A stretch of 13,624 bases of DNA from positions 1 to 13,624 of the forward strand of contig JASIJN010000475.1 in the NCBI GenBank assembly GCA_030050125.1. The letters are read 5' to 3'. This document shows positions 7,416 through 13,624 of this stretch, piece after piece. Both the position numbers and the translations under genes were made by a program. The stretch's first letter is position 1. Every line of letters starts with the position of its first letter. The notes under the pieces were generated by a model, which saw only the letters and a program-made list of their open reading frames with translations, had not been told where the DNA came from and ran no database searches. The DNA comes from Streptosporangiaceae bacterium. GTDB taxonomy: Bacteria; Actinomycetota; Actinomycetes; Streptosporangiales; Streptosporangiaceae.

Positions 7416-7741
7416 AGGTGCCTCCGTGCTGCGGTTCCGATCCTTCCGCCACTGCGAGGCTTAACTGCCCGAGTGCTCCGGCCTGCTGCGACGCGCGCAG
7501 CGATCCCAGGTACGTCACGGCACCCAAGGCTACCGCTGCGGGCATCAGGATATTTCGCGGCGAAGCGAGTTGACGGCTACCAGCCACCCAGTGGCCAGAT
7601 CGAACCAGGTTCTGCAGTCCGAATAAGCGCAGCGGGGATGTCACGAAGGTCGTAGTCTGGCCTGCCTATTTGGTGCGATGCGATGAATAGGCCTTATTCG
7701 GAATAATTGGCTCGTAGATTTTACGGTGGAGGGCTAAACAC
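7416..7741. other. Divergent control region between acyl-CoA dehydrogenase and leuA-like operon
   Basis: These 326 bases separate two divergent genes. The right-hand 125 bases are unusually rich in A+T for this sequence and hold the half-site cluster listed separately. A TTGACG hexamer at 7570-7575 is a possible -35, but no good -10 follows at standard spacing. A TAGATT (-10-like) lies at 7715-7720. A minus-strand frame of 80 codons (7402-7644) crosses the region but has no ribosome-binding site or recognisable domain. Confidence 0.4.
7619..7708. promoter_or_regulatory. Cluster of RAATARGC-like half-sites upstream of the leuA-like gene
   Basis: Similar AT-rich octamers recur in both orientations: GAATAAGC at 7621-7628, GAATAGGC at 7685-7692, GAATAATT at 7701-7708 and, on the opposite strand, AAATAGGC (from 7664-7671) and GAATAAGG (from 7692-7699). 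They form inverted pairs: GCCTATT/AATAGGC (7664-7670, 7686-7692), TTATTC-G-GAATAA (7694-7706) and CCGAATAA/TTATTCGG (7619-7626, 7694-7701). This looks like an operator array for a dimeric regulator. The regulator is not identified. Confidence 0.5.
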
Positions 7742-9361
7742 GTGATGAGTGGTGTCGACAATCAACAGCCGAGTGGTATGCCCTTGCATAAGTACCAGCA
7801 TTATCAGCCGATATCGCTCAAGGACCGCACCTGGCCCGACAAGACACTAAGTCACGCGCCGATCTGGACCAGCGTGGACCTGAGAGACGGCAACCAGGCC
7901 CTCATAAACCCGATGGACATAGACCGCAAACGACGGATGTACGATCATCTTGTCGAATTAGGGTTCAAGGAAATCGAGGTAGGGTTCCCGCTCTCATGCC
8001 AGGCCGACTGGGATTTCACGCGTTACGTCATCGAGCACGATCTGGTTCCCGATGACGTGACGATCCAGGTCATGACCCCGGTTCGCGATGGGATGATTGA
8101 AAGCACGGTCACTGCCCTGCGGGGGGTGTCGCGGGCGATCCTGCAAATTTATCATCCGACATCGATCACGCAGCGTCGCGTCGTCTTGCGGATGAGCCGC
8201 GCCGAGGTCAAGAACCTCGCGTTGCAGGGGGCAGAGAGGGCACTCAAACTGCGGGATTCCCTGCCAGGCACGGAGATCTACCTCCAGTACGCGACGGAGT
8301 CTTACACCCAGACGGAGCCCGAATTCGCCCTGGAAGTCTGCAACGCCGTACTGGAAAGGTGGAATCCGGCCCCCGCGGACCAGGTGCGGGTCGTTTTCCC
8401 GACGACCGTCGAGTGTTTCCCGCCCCACGAGTTCGCCGACCGGATCGAGTGGATGAATCGCAACCTGCTCTACCGGGACGCGATCACTCTCACGCTGCAT
8501 CCGCACAACGACCGGGGCTCCGGTGTGGCGGCGACCGAGCTGGCATTGCTCGCCGGCGCTCAACGGGTAGAAGGGACGCTGCTCGGCAACGGCGAGCGGG
8601 CCGGGAACGTCTGTCTCATCACGCTGGCGATGAACTTGTTCTCCCAGGGTATCGACCCCAAGCTCAACCTCACCGATCTGGACAAGACTCGCCGTGTCGT
8701 GGAGTTCTGCAATCAGCTCCCCGTGTCCGTCCGGCATCCGTGGGTCGGCGACTTCGTCTACACGTCTTTCGCGGGTTCGCACCAGGACGCGATTAGCAAA
8801 GGCCTGAACGCACGTGCCATGTCGGGCGTGGAGACCTGGGACGTGCCTTACCTGCCGGTCGACCCGCGCGACGTCGGCCGCGACTACCAGGCGCTGATAC
8901 GCATCAACCGGCAATCGGGTAAGGGCGGGGTCGCGTACATCTTACGGAGCGAGTATGGCCTTGACCTGCCCCGTCGCTTGCAGATCGAGTTCGCTGCCGT
9001 CGTGCAGCATCAGGCTGATCAAGGCGGGGAGATCACCCCGCCGCAGATCTGGGAGGCATTCGCGAGCGAGTACCTGAGCAGCACAGGCGACGAGCCATCC
9101 GCTGCCCCGGTCGGTGCGGCGGGGGCGCAGGCCGCGCTTGACGAGCTCCTGCGCCCGCACGAGCTGACAGGTGTTGTACAGGACCTGCACTGTCAGCCTC
9201 CGGCGGAGCAACTCTCGACGGAATGGGTGGCCTACGCGGAAGTGGCGGCCGGCGGGGCGGTCCGCTGGGGGGTCGGGACGGCGGCCGCCCAGGGCGATGC
9301 CGTCGCACGCAGCCTGCGCTCGGCAGTCCGGCGGCTGCTGTTCGCGGCACAGGAGGCGTGA
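7742..9361 (+). CDS. 2-isopropylmalate synthase-like (LeuA-family) condensing enzyme
   Basis: 539 residues. GTG 7742 has GGAGGG (7728-7733) eight bases upstream; ATG 7745 is the next codon. It is a TIM-barrel Claisen condensing enzyme of the DRE-TIM family that joins acetyl-CoA to a 2-oxo acid to give a 2-alkylmalate. Catalytic and metal residues are intact: DLRDGNQ (Arg48, Asp49), Glu186, Thr222, HPHND (His253, His255), GNGERAGN (Asn289). The order and spacing match the long actinobacterial LeuA with a constant offset of 32 from the M. tuberculosis enzyme. Against that enzyme (from memory) the side-chain pocket differs: Leu143 to Met111, His167 to Gln135, Ser216 to Ala184, Asn250 to Val218. 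The C-terminal regulatory domain is cut to about 85 residues (455-539). First gene of an operon with leuD and an aminotransferase. Substrate is probably not, or not only, 2-oxoisovalerate. Confidence 0.9.
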   Translation: MMSGVDNQQPSGMPLHKYQHYQPISLKDRTWPDKTLSHAPIWTSVDLRDGNQALINPMDIDRKRRMYDHLVELGFKEIEVGFPLSCQADWDFTRYVIEHDLVPDDVTIQVMTPVRDGMIESTVTALRGVSRAILQIYHPTSITQRRVVLRMSRAEVKNLALQGAERALKLRDSLPGTEIYLQYATESYTQTEPEFALEVCNAVLERWNPAPADQVRVVFPTTVECFPPHEFADRIEWMNRNLLYRDAITLTLHPHNDRGSGVAATELALLAGAQRVEGTLLGNGERAGNVCLITLAMNLFSQGIDPKLNLTDLDKTRRVVEFCNQLPVSVRHPWVGDFVYTSFAGSHQDAISKGLNARAMSGVETWDVPYLPVDPRDVGRDYQALIRINRQSGKGGVAYILRSEYGLDLPRRLQIEFAAVVQHQADQGGEITPPQIWEAFASEYLSSTGDEPSAAPVGAAGAQAALDELLRPHELTGVVQDLHCQPPAEQLSTEWVAYAEVAAGGAVRWGVGTAAAQGDAVARSLRSAVRRLLFAAQEA

Positions 9362-9987
9362 TGGGAGACCCGGTTCGCTCGCACACGGGCCGGGCCGTTC
9401 CATTGCGCCGCAGGAGCGTCGACACCGACCAGATCATCCCGGCGGAGTTCTGCAAGCGGCTCGGCCGCACGGGGTACGCCGACACGCTGTTCTTCCGCTG
9501 GCGCGATGACCCGAATTATCCGCTGGCTAAACCCGAGTACGCCGGGGCCAGCGTGCTGGTCGCCGGACCGGAATTCGGCATCGGCTCGTCACGCGAACAT
9601 GCCGTATGGGCACTTTGGGATTCCGGCTTCCGGGTGATCATCGCGCCATCGTTCGGCGACATCTTCCGGGCGAACGCGACCAAGAACATGCTGATCACCG
9701 CGCGCGTCGATGAGGACACTGTCGCCCAGCTTTGGGATCTGGCCGAAGATCTCCCTGAAACCGCCGTCACGGTGGACCTGACTGCCACCCGGCTGCAGGC
9801 CGGACCGCTCGTCAGAAGCTTTGAAATGGACAGCTACAGCAGGTGGCAATTGATAAACGGAATCGACGACATTGACTCCACGCTGCTGCACCAGAAGGCC
9901 ATCGCCGAATACGAGGACCGTCGGCCCAGCTGGTTGCCCCGGGTTTCCAAGCCTGGGGACCCGGTAGGCATGGAGACAACCGCATGA
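9361..9987 (+). CDS. leuD: 3-isopropylmalate dehydratase small subunit (LeuD-like)
   Basis: 208 residues, standard LeuD length. ATG 9361 shares its first base with the preceding TGA stop and has AGGAGG (9351-9356) four bases upstream; a longer upstream reading frame overlaps the leuA-like gene and is not needed. Conserved parts: TGRAVPLRRRSVDTDQIIPA at residues 9-28, the loop CKRLGRTGY that helps set substrate choice, and the GSSREHAVWAL swivel motif at 75-85, followed by FGDIFRANATKNM. It pairs with the LeuC-type iron-sulphur subunit to isomerise a 2-alkylmalate to a 3-alkylmalate through the alkylmaleate. Its partner is encoded on the opposite strand at the right edge, an unusual split, since leuC and leuD normally sit together in actinobacteria. 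Confidence 0.93.
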   Translation: MGDPVRSHTGRAVPLRRRSVDTDQIIPAEFCKRLGRTGYADTLFFRWRDDPNYPLAKPEYAGASVLVAGPEFGIGSSREHAVWALWDSGFRVIIAPSFGDIFRANATKNMLITARVDEDTVAQLWDLAEDLPETAVTVDLTATRLQAGPLVRSFEMDSYSRWQLINGIDDIDSTLLHQKAIAEYEDRRPSWLPRVSKPGDPVGMETTA

Positions 9988-11138
9988 CACGCATTGCGAA
10001 ACGCATGACGGGCATACAGCAGTCGGCGATCCGCAACGTGACCGCCCGTTGTGAGGCCGTCGGCGCCATCAATCTCGGCCAGGGACTTTGCCGAGTCGAC
10101 CCGCCCGGGTCGCTGCTCAGCCATGCCGCGGACCGGTTCGCCGGGCTCGATCACTCCTATAGCTACGCGCAGGGTGATGTCGGCTTCCTTGACGCCATTG
10201 CGGCGAAACTCGCCAGAGATAACGGGATCGTCGCGGACCCGGCGAACCAGATCGTCGCCACCATAGGAGCAACCGGCGCGTTCACTGCGACGCTGGCGGC
10301 GCTCTTCGATCCAGGCGACGGCATCCTGCTGATCGAGCCGTATTATGGCTATCACCTCTCGGCCATCAAGCTCTTCGAACTGAACCCGGAACCTGTGCAG
10401 CTAACCGAGCCCGGCCTCCGGCTGGACCGGGATGCCCTGCGCGCGGCCGTGACCGAGCGCAGCCGCGCGATCGTCGTGTGTACCCCCGCCAATCCCAGCG
10501 GACGCCGCTTCGACCGCACTGAACTCGGTTATATCGCCGAACTCGCGCGGGAGCGTGACCTGCTCGTCATCACCGACGAGATCTACGAGTACATCTACTA
10601 CAACCGGGCACCGCACCTGTCGCCCGCCACCGTTGACGGCCTAGCCGAACGGACGGTGACCATCTCGGGCCTGTCCAAGTCCTACAGCATTCCGGGGTGG
10701 CGGCTCGGCTATGCCACGGCCTCCGCCGAGCTGCTGGCCCCGATCCGGGCCGCGGCAGACACCCTCATGGTCTGTGCACCGACGCCGTTGCAGCAGCTCG
10801 GGATGCACGCGCTGGGTCTGCCCGACTCGTACTACCGTGAGCTGCGCGCCACGTATGACGCCAAAAGGAGGAGGATCGCCGACGCGTTCGCCTGTGCGGG
10901 GCTCGCCCCGAACGAGCCAGAAGGCGCTTATTACCTGCTCATCGACTGCTCGGCGCTTGGGGTCCAGACGGGCTGGGAGGCCGCCGACTACCTACTCGAC
11001 CACGTCGGCATAGGCGCGGTCCCAGGGGAGGCGTTCTACCTGAACGATGTGGGAAAGCCTTTCGTGCGCGCGTGCTTCTCGGTCAAGGAAAAGGAAATCG
11101 ATGACGTCGTGCGACTGCTCGAGAAGGCTAGCTTGTGA
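9984..11138 (+). CDS. Class I/II PLP-dependent aminotransferase
   Basis: 384 residues, fold type I, cytoplasmic. ATG 9984 overlaps the leuD stop in an ATGA, with GGAG (9972-9975) eight bases upstream, so translation is probably coupled. Motifs: NPSG at 170-173 (Asn170), TDEIYE at 197-202 (Asp198, Tyr201), the PLP Schiff-base lysine Lys232 in SGLSKSYSIPGWRLGY, phosphate-binding Arg240, and Arg362 in VRACFS for the substrate carboxylate. The N-terminal INLGQG stretch resembles the aspartate/kynurenine-type subgroup, not the branched-chain (class IV) aminotransferases that normally finish leucine synthesis. In this operon it most simply converts the extended 2-oxo acid to an L-amino acid, or supplies the starting 2-oxo acid. 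Amino donor and substrate cannot be read from sequence. Confidence 0.9.
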   Translation: MTRIAKRMTGIQQSAIRNVTARCEAVGAINLGQGLCRVDPPGSLLSHAADRFAGLDHSYSYAQGDVGFLDAIAAKLARDNGIVADPANQIVATIGATGAFTATLAALFDPGDGILLIEPYYGYHLSAIKLFELNPEPVQLTEPGLRLDRDALRAAVTERSRAIVVCTPANPSGRRFDRTELGYIAELARERDLLVITDEIYEYIYYNRAPHLSPATVDGLAERTVTISGLSKSYSIPGWRLGYATASAELLAPIRAAADTLMVCAPTPLQQLGMHALGLPDSYYRELRATYDAKRRRIADAFACAGLAPNEPEGAYYLLIDCSALGVQTGWEAADYLLDHVGIGAVPGEAFYLNDVGKPFVRACFSVKEKEIDDVVRLLEKASL

Positions 11139-11195
11139 GAAGCGGCACCGTTGCTTAGACGCCTCTGAATCGGCACCCACGATGCTTATTGCCCG

Positions 11196-12284
11196 TTACC
11201 TGAGCTGACCAAGGACCGCCCGCGTCGCATCCGCCGTGGTCGCCACGCCGCCGATGTCCCGGGTACGAATGCCAGCTGCGAGCGCGCCTTCCACCGCATC
11301 CTCGAGTGCCGCCGCCTCCGTGGGCAGCCCGAGGCCGTACCGCAGCAGCAGGGCCGCCGAAAGGATCGCCCCGTAGGGATTGGCGACGCCCTGACCCGCG
11401 ATGTCGGGGGCTGAGCCGTGCACGGGTTCGTAAAGTCCGCCGAGCGGCTTGGTCATGGGCTCGGCGGGGCTGCCAGCCAGGCTGGCGCTCGCCATCATGC
11501 CAAGGGAACCGCTGATCGGCGCGGCGGCGTCGCTCAGAATGTCACCGAACATGTTTTCCGTGATGATGACGTCGAACCGGCGAGGAGTGCTGACAAGCGC
11601 CATCGCCCCCGAGTCAACGAGCAGGTGGTCTAACCGCACGCCTGGATATTCCGCCGCGCCGAGCGCCGTAAGGACGTCACGCCACAGCCTCGAAGTCTCC
11701 AGCACGTTCGCCTTGTCGATCGAGGTGAGCCGCGCCGGGCGGCGCCGCGAGTGCGCCCGCGTACGGGCTAGCTCGAACGCTACGCGGGCAACGCGTTCGA
11801 TCTCTCCCGCTGTGTAGACGCACGTGTCGAAGGCCAGGCGGTCGGCCCCTGTGCCGCGCAGACCGCGCGTTCCGGCGTAGAGGCCGCCGGTCAGCTCCCG
11901 GACGATCACCAGATCAGCGTCCTTGACGGTCTCGGTACGATACGGTCCCATGTCTGACAGCGCGGGCCACGCCCGCACGGGCCGGATGTTGGCATAGAGC
12001 CCGAGAGCCGCGCGCAGGTCGAGCAGCCCCTGGCCGGGCCGGGGTGCAGCCGGATCGGTGGGCTGGTGGGCGGTGCCGACCGCACCGACAAGCACGGCGT
12101 CGGCGGACCGGCACGCGTCGAGGACCTCGTCCGTGAGGGGCAGTCCCGTCAGTTCGATCGATGCGGCGCCGAATGGAAATGCGCTGAACTCCAAGGAGCC
12201 GACAGCTCGCAGTACTTCGACGGCGGAGTTGACGACCTCAGGCCCTACCCCATCACCCGGCAGCGTGACAATACGAGGGGACAT
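11196..12284 (-). CDS. leuB: 3-isopropylmalate dehydrogenase (LeuB-like)
   Basis: 362 residues from ATG 12284, 14 bases after the leuC stop; no clear ribosome-binding site, so it probably relies on coupling to leuC. Beta-decarboxylating NAD-dependent dehydrogenase: it oxidises and decarboxylates a 3-alkylmalate to the 2-oxo acid one carbon longer. Catalytic set intact: Arg91, Arg101, Arg129 (VRELTGG), Tyr136, Lys191 (SIDKANVLE), metal ligands Asp224, Asp248, Asp252 (GDILSD), and the NAD loop EPVHGSAPDIAG. The sequence follows the E. coli/Thermus type (GLLDLRAALGLYANIRP), not the shorter actinobacterial LeuB type with LERGLLLRLRF (from memory). The residue matching Thermus Glu87, which contacts the side chain, is Gly84. 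This supports a specialised paralogue. It is convergent with the aminotransferase; the 57-bp gap shows no strong hairpin. Confidence 0.92.
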   Translation of the reverse strand: MSPRIVTLPGDGVGPEVVNSAVEVLRAVGSLEFSAFPFGAASIELTGLPLTDEVLDACRSADAVLVGAVGTAHQPTDPAAPRPGQGLLDLRAALGLYANIRPVRAWPALSDMGPYRTETVKDADLVIVRELTGGLYAGTRGLRGTGADRLAFDTCVYTAGEIERVARVAFELARTRAHSRRRPARLTSIDKANVLETSRLWRDVLTALGAAEYPGVRLDHLLVDSGAMALVSTPRRFDVIITENMFGDILSDAAAPISGSLGMMASASLAGSPAEPMTKPLGGLYEPVHGSAPDIAGQGVANPYGAILSAALLLRYGLGLPTEAAALEDAVEGALAAGIRTRDIGGVATTADATRAVLGQLR

Positions 12285-12298
12285 TGTCGGCTGTCTGG

Positions 12299-13624
12299 TC
12301 AGGGGGTCGCAGGCAGGTCGCTGGGGGCTGCTAGACGTCCGACGACCGCGGTGGCCGCGGCGACCGAAGGTGACACCAGGTGGGTGCGCGCCCCGGTACC
12401 CTGACGTCCCTCAAAGTTCCGGTTGGACGTCGAGGCGCTGCGCTCGCCGACGGTCATGCGGTCCGGGTTTACCCCGATGCACATCGAGCACCCGGCGGAG
12501 CGCCACTCGGCGCCTGCCTCCATGAAGACCTGGTCGAGTCCCTCACTCTCGGCTTGGCGTTTCACCTGCATGGACCCTGGAACCACCAGCATGCGCATCC
12601 CGTTGACGATCTTGCGGTGCCGCAGCACCTCGGCCGCCGCGCGCAGATCCTCGATGCGGCCGTTGGTGCAGGAACCGATGAAGACGGTGTCGATAGGGAT
12701 GTCGCGCATCCGCGTGCCCGGTGCCAGGCCCATGTAATCCAGCGCTCGGCTCACAGCTTCCTGCTGGGCGGGGTCGGTGAAGGAGGCCGGGTCGGGAATC
12801 GCGCCGTCGAGCGCTGTCGCCTGGCTGGGGTTGGTGCCCCAGGTAACAAAGGGGCTCAGGGTGGCGGCATCCAGCCAGACTTCCTGGTCGAAGGCAGCAT
12901 CGTCATCTGTCCGGATTTCCGCCCAGTAAGCGCAGGCTTTGGCCCATTCGTCGCCCTTGGGCGCGTAGCGGCGATCCTTGAGAAAACTAAAGGTGATCTC
13001 ATCGGGTGCGATCACCCCCGCCCGGGCGCCGGCCTCTATTGACATGTTGCAGATGGTCATCCTGGCTTCCATGGAAAGGGCCCGGATGGTACTGCCCCGG
13101 TACTCGATGACATGGCCTTGCCCGCCGCCGGTCCCGATCTTGGCTATGACGGCGAGGATGATGTCCTTGGCGGTGACTCCCGCCCTCAGCGGGCCCTCGA
13201 CCGTCACCGCCATATTCTTGAAGGGGCGCAGCGGCAGCGTCTGCGTGGCCAGGACATGCTCGACTTCGCTCGTGCCGACCCCGAATGCTAATGAGCCGAA
13301 GGCACCGTGGGTGCTCGTATGGCTATCACCGCAGACGATCGTCATGCCCGGCTGCGTGAGACCGAGCTGGGGTCCGATGACGTGAACTATGCCCTGGTCG
13401 TGGTGGCCCATTGGAAATAGCTGAACACCGAACTCGTGGCAATTGCGCCGGAATGCCGCCAGCTGAGCGCGCGAGCTGGGGTCTGTGACGTCAACGGCGA
13501 TGCTGCTGCCGTCCGGCGTGCCGCTCATCGCGGTTGGGACATTGTGATCTTCGGTGGCCACGGTCAGCTCCGGCCGGCGTACCGGCCGGCCGGCCGACCG
13601 GAGCCCTTCGAACGCCTGCGGGCT
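12299..13624 (-). CDS. leuC: 3-isopropylmalate dehydratase large subunit (LeuC), 5' end outside window
   Basis: The reading frame stays open to the right edge: beyond the GTG at 13561 it continues with family sequence ([17 protein letters not shown] then [10 protein letters not shown]), so the gene is partial, lacking roughly the first 30 residues. 441 residues are visible. Aconitase-family iron-sulphur protein. The 4Fe-4S cysteines are present in GSCTNGR and GCSMCIG, with [20 protein letters not shown] and [20 protein letters not shown] also intact, and the end [17 protein letters not shown] is standard. With LeuD it forms the isomerase that converts a 2-alkylmalate to a 3-alkylmalate. It lies upstream of leuB on the same strand, likely one transcript, while its LeuD partner is on the opposite strand. 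Sequence is close to ordinary actinobacterial LeuC, with no missing key residue. Confidence 0.95.
   Translation of the reverse strand, partial: SPQAFEGLRSAGRPVRRPELTVATEDHNVPTAMSGTPDGSSIAVDVTDPSSRAQLAAFRRNCHEFGVQLFPMGHHDQGIVHVIGPQLGLTQPGMTIVCGDSHTSTHGAFGSLAFGVGTSEVEHVLATQTLPLRPFKNMAVTVEGPLRAGVTAKDIILAVIAKIGTGGGQGHVIEYRGSTIRALSMEARMTICNMSIEAGARAGVIAPDEITFSFLKDRRYAPKGDEWAKACAYWAEIRTDDDAAFDQEVWLDAATLSPFVTWGTNPSQATALDGAIPDPASFTDPAQQEAVSRALDYMGLAPGTRMRDIPIDTVFIGSCTNGRIEDLRAAAEVLRHRKIVNGMRMLVVPGSMQVKRQAESEGLDQVFMEAGAEWRSAGCSMCIGVNPDRMTVGERSASTSNRNFEGRQGTGARTHLVSPSVAAATAVVGRLAAPSDLPATP

Noticed and set aside
7402..7644. 80-codon minus-strand frame reaching into the start of the acyl-CoA dehydrogenase
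   Set aside because: GTG start without a ribosome-binding site, no recognisable domain, and it runs into another gene in a different frame.
7994..8914. 306-codon minus-strand frame opposite the leuA-like gene
   Set aside because: Antisense shadow produced by codon bias; the plus strand has the catalytic motifs in order.
9223..9360. Upstream extension of the leuD frame
   Set aside because: It overlaps the leuA-like coding sequence, its translation is Gly/Arg-rich, and ATG 9361 has a good ribosome-binding site and the family-typical N-terminus.

Overview
The window looks like chromosomal DNA from a high-GC actinomycete of Streptomyces or a related filamentous type. The support is the strong G/C bias at third codon positions, frequent GTG starts, an HTH/NB-ARC/TPR regulator of a kind common in these bacteria, and a tRNA-Phe 3' half of actinobacterial type. 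No sequence search was run. Family calls rest on motifs and remembered homologues.

Layout. The left edge holds the 3' end of a plus-strand tRNA, followed by a terminator-like hairpin. About 230 bp later the tRNA 3' half reappears as a loose fragment that still carries a Phe GAA anticodon loop. This is the usual footprint of site-specific integration into a tRNA gene, so the DNA to the right may be a genomic island. Next come a small secreted beta-trefoil-like protein (minus strand, visibly richer in A+T), a divergent HTH/NB-ARC/TPR (STAND) regulator, a decayed IS630-family transposase remnant, and an APC-family amino-acid permease whose N-terminus is uncertain. A 357-bp stretch without a gene follows.

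The right half is a metabolic block: a glutaryl-CoA-dehydrogenase-like acyl-CoA dehydrogenase (minus), then, divergently, a plus-strand operon leuA-like, leuD, aminotransferase with overlapping or touching start/stop codons, and, convergent to it, leuC and leuB on the minus strand. The leuC gene runs off the right edge. Together these encode a full 2-isopropylmalate-type one-carbon chain-extension pathway (condensation, isomerisation, oxidative decarboxylation) plus a transaminase. That would turn one 2-oxo acid into the next higher homologue and then into an amino acid.

Several features suggest this is not housekeeping leucine biosynthesis. The LeuA-like enzyme keeps its catalytic residues, but several residues lining the 2-oxo-acid side-chain pocket are changed. 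Its C-terminal leucine-sensing domain is much shortened. LeuB is of the E. coli/Thermus sequence type, not the usual actinobacterial one. leuC and leuD are split onto opposite strands. An aminotransferase, an acyl-CoA dehydrogenase and an amino-acid permease sit alongside. My main inference is a dedicated pathway making an unusual (homologated or branched) amino acid, or an alkylmalate-type building block, for a specialised metabolite. The product cannot be read from this window, and no assembly-line (NRPS/PKS) gene is present in it.
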